Below are positions 17,698 through 24,883 of a stretch of 40,335 bases of DNA, in pieces. Within the stretch, counting starts at the first letter, position 1. Every line of letters starts with the position of its first letter. This stretch comes from Sphaerimonospora mesophila NBRC 14179 = JCM 3151 (GTDB lineage: Bacteria; Actinomycetota; Actinomycetes; Streptosporangiales; Streptosporangiaceae), in NCBI GenBank assembly GCA_001552515.1, contig BCRI01000061.1, positions 1 through 40,335 of the forward strand. Direction: 5' to 3'. Under the pieces are notes generated by a model. It worked only from the letters and a program-made list of their open reading frames with translations, made no database searches and was not told the DNA's origin. The translations under genes were made by a program, and so were the position numbers.

Positions 17698-18713
17698 CGC
17701 TTGCCTCCGACTTTGATCCGGGGATCGAGCCACGTGTACATGAGGTCGACCGTCGCGTTGATGATGATGTAGGCGATGGCGATGAAGGCCACGGCACCCT
17801 GCACCGTGATGACGTCCTTATTCATGATCGATTGGTAGATGAGCTGCCCGATTCCTGGGATCGAGAAGATCACCTCGATCGTCACGGTGCCGCCGATGAG
17901 CCTCCCGAGGCTGATGCCGGCGAGGGTGAGCAGCGAGAAGGACGACGGGCGCAGCGCGTGCTTGACGAGGACACGATAGGGAGACAGGCCCTTGGCGGTG
18001 GCGGCCAGAACGTATTCCTGGCCGAGCACCGTGATCATGTCGCTGCGCAGCAACCGGACGAACACGGCCGCCTCGCACAGGGCGAGAGAGAGGACGGCCA
18101 GGGTCGCGGTCCGGAGGTTGCCGACAGGGTCCTCGGCGAAGCCGGCCCAACCGACGATCGGAAGCCAGCCGAGTTGGAGAGCCAGCCCGTAGGACAGCAC
18201 GAGGGCTACGAGAAAGCTCGGGGCGGAGATCAGGACAGAGCCGACGGCCTGGGAGACCTTGTCGAACGCGCGCCCTTTCCGGTAGGCACTCCACGTGCCG
18301 ACCGGGATGGCGATGACGAGCGCCATCACCAGAGCGAGAACGGCGATCTCGGCGGTGACGGGAATCCGCTCGATCAGAACGTCAGAGACATCCTGCCGGG
18401 TTCTCAGAGAGGTTCCGAGATCCCCTCGTAGGAGATCGCCGACCCAGAGAAGCCATCGCACGATCACCGGCTTGTCGAGATTCAATTGCTCGCGGGCAGC
18501 GGCCAGCTGCTCCGGGGTAGCGGTGTCGCCCGCCGCCACCCGGGCCGGATCGCCCGGGGCGAGGTCCAGCATGAGCATCGTCATGAAGGTGACGATGCTC
18601 AGCACGGCAATCACGTGGGACAGCCGCTTCACTGCCGCCCGTGCCCGCACAGGCATCCTTCGCCGCTGACGCGCAGGTGCCTGACCGGGCGCCGTCGTCG
18701 CCGCGGTACTCAC
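17694..18713 (-). CDS. ABC transporter permease (OppB/DppB-like)
   Basis: A 339-residue permease beginning at GTG 18713, with an AGGTGA ribosome site about 6 nt before it. After an Arg-rich N-terminus comes helix 1 (VIAVLSIVTFMTMLMLDL), the OppB-typical PGDPARVAAGD loop, GDLGTSLRTRQDV, then five more helices, with the EAA coupling loop around QEYVLAATAKGLSPYRVLVK and the conserved IPGIGQLIYQSI near the end. It is the first transporter gene after the AhpD-like gene, 46 nt away. No solute-binding gene lies in this operon; the two orphan binding proteins at 2-1435 and 24884-26473 are candidates. Confidence 0.93.
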   Translation of the reverse strand: MSTAATTAPGQAPARQRRRMPVRARAAVKRLSHVIAVLSIVTFMTMLMLDLAPGDPARVAAGDTATPEQLAAAREQLNLDKPVIVRWLLWVGDLLRGDLGTSLRTRQDVSDVLIERIPVTAEIAVLALVMALVIAIPVGTWSAYRKGRAFDKVSQAVGSVLISAPSFLVALVLSYGLALQLGWLPIVGWAGFAEDPVGNLRTATLAVLSLALCEAAVFVRLLRSDMITVLGQEYVLAATAKGLSPYRVLVKHALRPSSFSLLTLAGISLGRLIGGTVTIEVIFSIPGIGQLIYQSIMNKDVITVQGAVAFIAIAYIIINATVDLMYTWLDPRIKVGGKR

Positions 18714-18759
18714 GTCTCATCACCTGGCATCGTTGCCATCTCCGTCCGGGATCTTTCGC

Positions 18760-19656
18760 TCAGTCCGCCCACGCCTCGAGGACGTCGCCGGCACATCGCT
18801 GTACGAGCTCTGCCGTCTCCATCTCGCCGTAGACGAGTGAGTTGCCGATGATCGCGAGAACGTCCTCTTTGGCCACGTCAAAGGCACGGGCGAGCAGGAT
18901 GTTCTCCCGGATCCCCTCGCCTTGGCGGATCAAGCAGTTGTAGAACAGCTGTGTGGTCGGCCACATCTGCTTGGGCAGGTGGTACAGGGTGTTCTCGAAC
19001 CGATTGCGATAGGCCTTGAGCAGCGCGGGCTTGTAGCGGCCGAGAAGCTCCACATAGCCCGGGATCTCGCCGTAGTTGCGGCGATACCAGTCGCGCAGCA
19101 GCTCGAGCTCCTTCGGCGAGAGTTCGGGGTCGGAGAAGTCAAGGCCGGAGGCGAAGGCCTCACGGTCCACGGCCCAGCCGTCGGGGAACCGTGCCGACAG
19201 CTCCGAGTTCTCCACGAACTCGTAGTCGGCCAGGGCCCTCGAGATGGTCTCCATCCCCCGCGGTCCGCAGTACATGAACGCCATCGCGATGGTCTCGAGG
19301 CTTTGCGCCTTGGTCAGGCCCTGAACCTGCCCGGCGTGCACGCAGTAGCGCACCCCCGTCTCGAACCCAAGCATGGCGTAGTAGGCGATGTAGCCGTGTC
19401 CGACCATGTGCGGTTCCACGCGCAAGGAGAGACTGCCGAACAGCCGGTAGCGCTTGAGAACCTCAGGGTTCTGGTCGATCCACCAGGCGAGACCATGGTG
19501 GGCGGTGCCGAACTGCTTCGTGTAATGGGCCTTGAACGCCTCGATCTCAGAAGAGGTCATGGTCGTCAGGTTGCTGAGGTCGAGCCCCCGGTGCGTCTTG
19601 GCCGGTCCGCCAGGACGGAACCCCTCATTGACGTCGAGATCCTGCTCAATGGACAT
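18760..19656 (-). CDS. Carboxymuconolactone decarboxylase/AhpD-like two-repeat protein
   Basis: A 298-residue all-helical protein that reads as two AhpD-like repeats (about residues 45-165 and 190-298). The first repeat has the core motif in the form TGVRYCVHAGQVQGL, with a single Cys and a nearby His instead of the CxxC of peroxidase-active AhpD. The second repeat (MWPTTQLFYNCLIRQGEG) lacks the motif. Members of this superfamily include gamma-carboxymuconolactone decarboxylase and many uncharacterised proteins in aromatic degradation loci. ATG at 19656 is preceded by GGGAGGGA. It is the promoter-proximal gene of the ABC importer operon. Decarboxylation or lactone chemistry is possible; function is unproven. 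Confidence 0.7.
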   Translation of the reverse strand: MSIEQDLDVNEGFRPGGPAKTHRGLDLSNLTTMTSSEIEAFKAHYTKQFGTAHHGLAWWIDQNPEVLKRYRLFGSLSLRVEPHMVGHGYIAYYAMLGFETGVRYCVHAGQVQGLTKAQSLETIAMAFMYCGPRGMETISRALADYEFVENSELSARFPDGWAVDREAFASGLDFSDPELSPKELELLRDWYRRNYGEIPGYVELLGRYKPALLKAYRNRFENTLYHLPKQMWPTTQLFYNCLIRQGEGIRENILLARAFDVAKEDVLAIIGNSLVYGEMETAELVQRCAGDVLEAWAD

Positions 19657-19688
19657 TCTCGTCCCTCCCTACTCTCCAGAAACAGTAA

Positions 19689-19721
19689 AATAATATTATT
19701 CCTTTAGATGTTCCCTGCCAA
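19689..19721 (-). promoter_or_regulatory. Promoter with palindromic operator for the importer operon
   Basis: On the minus strand, TTGGCA (19716-19721) is followed after exactly 17 bp by TAATAT (19693-19698). The -10 lies inside a perfect 12-bp palindrome, AATAATATTATT (19689-19700), ideally placed for repression. The gap between the flanking genes is only 69 bp, so the importer operon can be expressed independently of the operon upstream. Confidence 0.65.
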
Positions 19722-19725
19722 GGGT

Positions 19726-21207
19726 TCAGCCCGGAATTTCCGCCGGCGGATCGTCCGCGCCGCGCGCGGCGGCCGCCCCCGCGATCCGTCCCGTGGTGAG
19801 CGCCTCCGACCAGCCCGCCCCCGGCGAGGGATAGGTGTGGCCGATGAGCTGGCTGACGGTACCGGCCGCGAACAACCCGGCGATGGGTGTGCCCCGTACG
19901 TCGAGAACCCGCCCGGAGGCGTCGTGCCGTGGCCCGCCTGCGGTGTTGACCCCACCGGGAAAGAGCCTGACCGCGTAGTACGGCGGCCGGTCGAGCGGCG
20001 CCATGGTCTCGGCGGGGCGACCGAACGGATCCTCGCCACGCGGGGCCCCCGCGGCGAAGCCCTCGACCGTGCGGACCAGCTCGTCGGGGTCGGGGAAGCC
20101 GAGCTTCTCGCCCAGTTCCCGGACCGTGTCCCCCGACACCACCCATCCGCGCTCGAGCTCGGCCATGTTGTCGTCGCTCCAACGGGGGCGGGTGGAACGG
20201 ACGGGCTCGGCGCCGGCGGCCAGCCGACGGGCGAACCGCCGGGAGTCGAACACCCAGTATGAGGGCACCCGGGAGAACGAGCGCTTCCTGTGGTCCCACA
20301 GCTGCATCTCGTGCCACGTGGTGTGAATCCGCACGTAGGCGGTCTCATCGCAGTAGCGGCGTCCCTCGCCGTCCACGACAACGAACGGGTCGTAGGTCAG
20401 TCCCATCTGATAGTTGTGCCAGCGGCCGTCCGGCCCCTGGACGTGCGTGCACTGCCGGCCGATCACGACCGTCATGTGCCAGAGGTCCGCTCCGAGGGCC
20501 AGTGCCATCCGCAGGCCGTCCCCGGTGTTGCCGGGATTGCCGGTGAAATAGGTCGGCCAGGCCCGTAGGTAGGTGCGGCAGGCCTGCGGATCGTTCTCGA
20601 ATCCACCGGTGGCGAGTACGACCCCACCGCGCGCGCGGACCACTGTGCCGTCGGCGGCGCGCACACCGATCACGCGCCCCGTTTCGACGCGCAGGAGCTC
20701 CTCCGCCGGGCTGGCCCAGCGGATGCGCACCCGCCCTGTCGCCACCGCCCGGTCGAGGAGCATCCGGTGCAGGAGCTCGCCCGAGCCGGCCGTCTGGCCG
20801 GGCAGGCGGAATTCCCGGGTGACGACACCGTCAGCGCCGGGCAGATCCGGGTAGATCGAGCCGGCATGGTGACCCGTGAGATCGTGCACCGTCAGCCCCG
20901 GACACCGCTGCACCAGCCAATCCTGGAGGTCTGCTGCGCCACGCGCCCAGGCCCGGCACTCGGGTTCCGGGGTGCCGCCGGCGGCACAGGCCACCAGATA
21001 CCTCGCCGCCTGATCCTCATCGACCGTGACCATGATCATCGATCCGGCGAAGGCGGCCGAGGGAGTGTGCCGGTCCTCGGCCTGTTTCTCGAGGACGAGA
21101 ACGTCGGCCCCCGCCTCTGCGGCGGTGAGCGCGGCGGCGACGCCCGCGGCGCCGAGGCCGAGCACAACGACATCGGCCTCGATCCCGGCCGGTACGGCGG
21201 CCGTCAT
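19726..21207 (-). CDS. FAD-binding dehydrogenase, fumarate reductase/KstD superfamily
   Basis: A 493-residue flavoprotein with GLGAAGVAAALTAAEAGA near residue 16, LVLEKQAEDRHTPS, and a C-terminal FAD site (GLFAAGTVSQLIGHTYPSPG, then GWSEALTTGRIAG). It is most like the flavoprotein at 11368-12966, including the DRHTPS signature, the LATGGFENDP segment and the GNPGNTGDGLRMA block. ATG at 21207 overlaps the amidohydrolase stop by 4 nt; extending the frame upstream gives only antisense-like sequence. It is the last gene of the operon starting at 23898. A desaturase or reductase acting on an enone or unsaturated acid is likely; there is no export signal. Confidence 0.87.
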   Translation of the reverse strand: MTAAVPAGIEADVVVLGLGAAGVAAALTAAEAGADVLVLEKQAEDRHTPSAAFAGSMIMVTVDEDQAARYLVACAAGGTPEPECRAWARGAADLQDWLVQRCPGLTVHDLTGHHAGSIYPDLPGADGVVTREFRLPGQTAGSGELLHRMLLDRAVATGRVRIRWASPAEELLRVETGRVIGVRAADGTVVRARGGVVLATGGFENDPQACRTYLRAWPTYFTGNPGNTGDGLRMALALGADLWHMTVVIGRQCTHVQGPDGRWHNYQMGLTYDPFVVVDGEGRRYCDETAYVRIHTTWHEMQLWDHRKRSFSRVPSYWVFDSRRFARRLAAGAEPVRSTRPRWSDDNMAELERGWVVSGDTVRELGEKLGFPDPDELVRTVEGFAAGAPRGEDPFGRPAETMAPLDRPPYYAVRLFPGGVNTAGGPRHDASGRVLDVRGTPIAGLFAAGTVSQLIGHTYPSPGAGWSEALTTGRIAGAAAARGADDPPAEIPG

Positions 21208-22301
21208 GAGCGGGGACGGAGCGCGAAGAACTCCTCCGCCGTGCCCCGCAACACGCGGTCCCGGACCTCGGCCAAGGCCGCGGGCAGGATGTCCCGGGCG
21301 CCGGTGGACATCCACATGGGATAGGCGGAGCCGTACATCAGCAAGCTGCCGGCGTCCCAGATCCCCGACCACTCGTCGACGATGTCGTCGGGCGGTCCCT
21401 CAAACGGGGAGGTGACGAAGCGGACGTGCCGTCGCAGGTATTCGCTCGGGAGATGGGGAACCCAGGGCGTCTCCACGCGGGTGATCGGCCAGTCCATGTC
21501 CATCCGCCACATCAGCGGGAGCATGACATCGAAGCCGCCGTCCGTGAACACCCAGCGCAGGGCGGGCAGACGCTCGAAAACCCCCTCCGCGACGAGGGAG
21601 GTCAGGTGATAGATGTAGTTGTTCTGCTGCAGGGCGGCGAACTCGGCGTAGTGGCGTGGGAATCCGCTCGGAGTGGGGTGGAAGCTCGCGCCGCTGTAAC
21701 CATCGTTACGTACGGCCACCGGCAGCCCACTGGCCGCAACGGCCTCCCAGAGCCGGTGATACACACGGTGCCCATAGGGCAGATGTGCCTCCAGCGGCAC
21801 AGACACCTGGACCATACGGTCGTCGCCCGCCCATCGCTCGAGCTCCGTGATGGAGCCCTCGACATCCAAGGGGTTGAGCCGAATCGAGCCGTGGTAGCGG
21901 ACCTCGGTGGCGGCCGACAGCCATCGTTCCGCCAGCCAGGTGTTGATGGCCTTGCAGATCTCCGTACCGAGATCGAGGTTGGGCAACACCCCGCGGGCGA
22001 GGGGCAGGAGGATCGCCTCGTCGCTGCCGTACGCGGCCAGGTGCTCGGCGGCGAGTTCCGGGTCCGAGCCGGGTGTGCCGGCCGCCTGTCGCGCTTCGGC
22101 GGAATAGGAACCGTAGGGCGCGACCCCTGTGGGCGGCGAGTAGAGATAGCGCAGGGAGTTCGGGAACGGACGGTCCCGGTAGGCGCGCGGAAGGTATTGG
22201 CGGAGTTCGGCGTCTGACGTGAATGTCGGGTGCACCGCTGTGTCGATGCTGCCCAGCACAGTCTCGGTCCGCACGGACTCGTTGCCAACGGTCACGGACA
22301 T
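21204..22301 (-). CDS. Amidohydrolase-family protein lacking the usual metal ligands
   Basis: A 365-residue TIM-barrel protein of the amidohydrolase-2 (ACMSD-like) family, paralogous to 22675-23898. Compared with that neighbour, DxH becomes AVH (Ala22, His24), the barrel His becomes Arg198 (VAVRNDG), the EGG Glu becomes Asp254, and the final metal-ligand Asp becomes Ala326 (GSAYPM, where the partner has SSDYPH). Metal-dependent hydrolysis or decarboxylation as in the family is therefore unlikely from this subunit alone. ATG at 22301 is used because GGAAGG lies upstream and it starts 4 nt after the Rieske stop. It may be a regulatory or structural partner of the intact paralogue, or have a different chemistry. 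Confidence 0.85.
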   Translation of the reverse strand: MSVTVGNESVRTETVLGSIDTAVHPTFTSDAELRQYLPRAYRDRPFPNSLRYLYSPPTGVAPYGSYSAEARQAAGTPGSDPELAAEHLAAYGSDEAILLPLARGVLPNLDLGTEICKAINTWLAERWLSAATEVRYHGSIRLNPLDVEGSITELERWAGDDRMVQVSVPLEAHLPYGHRVYHRLWEAVAASGLPVAVRNDGYSGASFHPTPSGFPRHYAEFAALQQNNYIYHLTSLVAEGVFERLPALRWVFTDGGFDVMLPLMWRMDMDWPITRVETPWVPHLPSEYLRRHVRFVTSPFEGPPDDIVDEWSGIWDAGSLLMYGSAYPMWMSTGARDILPAALAEVRDRVLRGTAEEFFALRPRS

Positions 22302-22305
22302 GGGG

Positions 22306-22671
22306 TCATACACCTTCCACATAGACGGAACCGTCCTCGACGGTCACGGGCCAGGAGCGCGCCTTGTGGTTCTTCAGCGCCAGGGCGTTGCCCGTGGCGA
22401 TCTCGAACTCCCAGCCGTGCCAGGGACAGCGGACGATCTCCTGGTCGCGCTCCCAGGTCAGCTCGTAGGGCTCGTCCCCCGGGCGCACCTCGCCCGACAC
22501 AGGGCCGAGGCACAGTGGGGCGCCACGGTGCGGACAGTAGTTGCTCAGGGCGTAGAAGTCGCCCTTGACGTTGTAGACGCCGATGCCCTGCTTGCCCACT
22601 GGCAGGAACTTCATGGTGCCGGGTGGCAGGTCGTCGACGTGGCACACGAAGGTCCGCTTCTGCTCACTCAC
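22306..22671 (-). CDS. Rieske [2Fe-2S] ferredoxin-like protein
   Basis: A 121-residue small Rieske protein. Cluster ligands are clear: CPH at residues 46-48 (within NYCPHRGAPLC) and CPWH at 82-85 (CPWHGWEFE), giving Cys46, His48, Cys82 and His85. It starts at GTG 22671, 3 nt after the stop of the amidohydrolase gene, and is followed 4 nt later by the second amidohydrolase. Small Rieske proteins usually pass electrons to a ring-hydroxylating oxygenase, but no oxygenase alpha subunit or matching reductase lies in this operon. Its partner may be one of the flavoproteins or an enzyme outside the window. Confidence 0.92.
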   Translation of the reverse strand: MSEQKRTFVCHVDDLPPGTMKFLPVGKQGIGVYNVKGDFYALSNYCPHRGAPLCLGPVSGEVRPGDEPYELTWERDQEIVRCPWHGWEFEIATGNALALKNHKARSWPVTVEDGSVYVEGV

Positions 22672-22674
22672 GGC

Positions 22675-23898
22675 TCAGTCTTCCTGCTCGGCGAAGTACC
22701 TGGGCTTGGTGTCGCGGACGAGGCTGATGGTCCCTGAGAGCGGGTTCGCGAGGAAGCGGTCGCGTTCGTCGTCGTTGGCGTCCCGCGGTCGCACCGCCGG
22801 CAGCCCGTAGAAGTCGAGGGCATTGCCTGCGAGAATGCGCTCCCTGCGCTGCCGTCCGAGGCGCCCCTTCGCCCATGCCGGACTGTCGAAGTCGTAATGC
22901 GGGTAGTCGGAGGAGAACATGAGCAATCGGGTGGCGTCGAGCCAGTCCATGACCTTGAGCAGGTCCATGGGGTTCTGCGGCTCCTCGATCGGCTGGGTGG
23001 TGAACCGGATCGACTCACGGACGTAGTCCGACGGCCGACGCGGGCATTCGGTGAGCTCGCCGCCGAGGCGCTCCCATATCTTGTCGAGGCGCCAGAGGAT
23101 GGGCGCCGCCCAGGTGAAGCCGCCCTCGACCATGACCATCTTTAGCCCGGGGAACTTCTCGAAGACGCCCTCGAACAGCAGGCTGGTCAGGTTGGCCATG
23201 AAGTACTGCGGCCACTGTGCGAAGGTCTCCATGTGGTAGGCCGCGAAGCCGGCCGGGGTGAGGTTGTACATGCCCGGCCTCCCGGTCACGTGCATGGCGA
23301 TCGGGAGACCGGCACGCTCGGCGGCGGCGTAGATGGGGTGGAATTGGGGCTGACCGAGCGGCGACGGGTCCTCGGGCACGATGTAGACCTGACCGACGTA
23401 CGGGTGCCCGCTCCATCGGTCGATCTCGCGGGCCGCTGCGAGCGGGTCGTGGGCGGAGACGCGAATCGAGCCGCGGTAGCGGCCGTGGCCGTTGTGTTCG
23501 CCGAGCCAGGTGCCGGCCATCCACTCGTTGTGGGCGGCGAACAGGGCCGAGTCGAGCTCGGGGTTGTAGAACTTCGTCTTCGGCTGGAGAAAGATCAGAA
23601 ACGCGTAATCGACACCCGCCTCCACGAGTACCTGACGGCGCAGGAATTCGGAGTCGCTCCCCGGGGCACCACCGGACGGGGGGATCGAGTCGTCACGTGT
23701 CGTGGTCGCGGGCGGCGTGTACAGGGACGCGTTCTGGTCGATCTCCTCCAGATGTTTCATGAAGTGCCGCGTCCGGTACGGCTCGGCCACGTACGGGGCC
23801 AGCTGGGCCAGGGGCGCGATGGGATGGACGTCGCAGTCGACCACGCCCACCTGGACGGTGGGCGCGGCCTCCTGGCGCACAGCTGTACTGGTGGTCAT
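22675..23898 (-). CDS. Amidohydrolase family protein, metal-dependent (ACMSD-like)
   Basis: A 407-residue TIM-barrel amidohydrolase-2 protein with all expected metal positions: DCDVHP (Asp21, Asp23, His25), barrel His203 (IAMHVTG), Glu258 (VEGG) and Asp331 in FSSDYPHYDFD. Family members hydrolyse or decarboxylate ring-derived acids, for example ACMSD and gamma-resorcylate decarboxylase. ATG at 23898 has GGAGGAG 7 nt before it. It is the first gene of the leftward operon 23898-19726 and is directly divergent from the second GntR regulator. Decarboxylation of an aromatic acid or hydrolysis of a cyclic ketone or amide are both possible. A degenerate paralogue lies two genes downstream. Confidence 0.88.
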   Translation of the reverse strand: MTTSTAVRQEAAPTVQVGVVDCDVHPIAPLAQLAPYVAEPYRTRHFMKHLEEIDQNASLYTPPATTTRDDSIPPSGGAPGSDSEFLRRQVLVEAGVDYAFLIFLQPKTKFYNPELDSALFAAHNEWMAGTWLGEHNGHGRYRGSIRVSAHDPLAAAREIDRWSGHPYVGQVYIVPEDPSPLGQPQFHPIYAAAERAGLPIAMHVTGRPGMYNLTPAGFAAYHMETFAQWPQYFMANLTSLLFEGVFEKFPGLKMVMVEGGFTWAAPILWRLDKIWERLGGELTECPRRPSDYVRESIRFTTQPIEEPQNPMDLLKVMDWLDATRLLMFSSDYPHYDFDSPAWAKGRLGRQRRERILAGNALDFYGLPAVRPRDANDDERDRFLANPLSGTISLVRDTKPRYFAEQED

Positions 23899-23937
23899 TG
23901 CGAGCTCCTCCGCAGGGACATCGCTGTCAATGCCGGC

Positions 23938-23977
23938 TATAATCGTCCATCATGGCTAAATTGTTAATAGGATTCAA
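23938..23977. promoter_or_regulatory. Divergent promoter region between amidohydrolase operon and GntR gene
   Basis: Minus strand: TTGAAT (23972-23977), a 17-bp spacer and CATGAT (23949-23954) make a moderate promoter for the amidohydrolase operon. The spacer holds ATTAACAAT, similar to the ATTAA cores of the other control regions. Plus strand: TATAAT at 23938-23943 is a perfect -10 hexamer facing the GntR gene, though its -35 (GGGACA) is weak. The arrangement suits control of both directions by the adjacent GntR protein (inference). Confidence 0.5.
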
Positions 23978-24091
23978 GAGGCTATCCTCGGCCCCAGCGC
24001 ACCCTCAGACCGAGTCGGCGCTCTGGCGCTAAGGTGAGGCTTGGATCCACGCCCCGCAGAGTCCGCCAAGCCTTGCGAAGGAGCCCGAACC

Positions 24092-24838
24092 ATGTCCAGC
24101 GGAACGCCTCGTTCCTACGGCCAGTCCATAGAGATCCCCAAGGCGGCCGCTCTCGTAGCCCGGGCCCTGCGCAACCAGATCGTCCGCGGGGAGATCCCAG
24201 AGGGCAGCTCTCTCCCGCCCGAGGCGGTGCTGACCCAGCAGTTCGGCGTCTCGCGCCCGACCCTGCGCGAGGCGTTCCGCATCCTCGAATCCGAGCAGCT
24301 CGTGACCGTGCGCCGGGGTGCGCACGGCGGGGCCACCGTCCACCCGCCGCGCAGCGACCTCGCGGCCCGCTACGCCGCCCTCATTCTGCAGTACCGGGGT
24401 ACGACCCTGGCCGATGTGTACGAGGCCCGCGTCATCGTCGAGCCGGCCTGCATCCGCCTCGTCGCCGCCAATCACAGCGACTCGGACATCGCTCTGCTGC
24501 GCGAGACGCTGGAGAAGGAGCGGAACACCGCCACGGTGCACGATTTGGCCACCAAGGCCGGATTCCACCGCACGCTCGTGGAACTGAGCGGGAACCAGAC
24601 GCTCATCCTGCTGAACGAGCTGATCCGCGACACCCTCGTCTCCGCCGCGGCGGCCAAGATCGTGGAACGCGATCCAAGCGTGGCCCTGGAAGATCACGCC
24701 AAGGTCATCGACCTCATCGAACGAGGGGACGGCGATGCGGCCCAGGAAATGTGGCGCAAGCACCTCAAGGAGACGGAGGAGCGTGTCCTCGGCCAGCTCG
24801 GCGGGGGGACCACCGTCCTCGACCTGCTCATAGACTGA
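24092..24838 (+). CDS. GntR-family transcriptional regulator, FadR/FCD subfamily (second copy)
   Basis: A 248-residue regulator closely similar throughout to the one at 3333-4091. The winged helix (LPPEAVLTQQFGVSRPTLRE, then LRE-AFRILESEQLV) is nearly identical in its recognition helix, so the two may bind the same or overlapping operators. The FCD domain keeps the FHRTL histidine but differs more, which would fit recognition of a different effector. ATG at 24092 is chosen with GAAGGAG 8 nt upstream. It is divergent from the amidohydrolase operon, and converges on the solute-binding gene through a strong terminator. Confidence 0.94.
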   Translation: MSSGTPRSYGQSIEIPKAAALVARALRNQIVRGEIPEGSSLPPEAVLTQQFGVSRPTLREAFRILESEQLVTVRRGAHGGATVHPPRSDLAARYAALILQYRGTTLADVYEARVIVEPACIRLVAANHSDSDIALLRETLEKERNTATVHDLATKAGFHRTLVELSGNQTLILLNELIRDTLVSAAAAKIVERDPSVALEDHAKVIDLIERGDGDAAQEMWRKHLKETEERVLGQLGGGTTVLDLLID

Positions 24839-24873
24839 CGTGCGTGGCCCGGACCACGCCCGGGCCACGCACG
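24839..24873. terminator. Bidirectional terminator hairpin
   Basis: CGTGCGTGGCCCGG (24839-24852) and CCGGGCCACGCACG (24860-24873) form a perfect 14-bp stem with a 7-nt loop. The hairpin begins at the base after the GntR stop codon and ends 10 nt before the convergent solute-binding gene's stop. No T-run follows, as is common for GC-rich actinobacterial terminators. Confidence 0.85.
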
Positions 24874-24883
24874 CCGACCTCGA

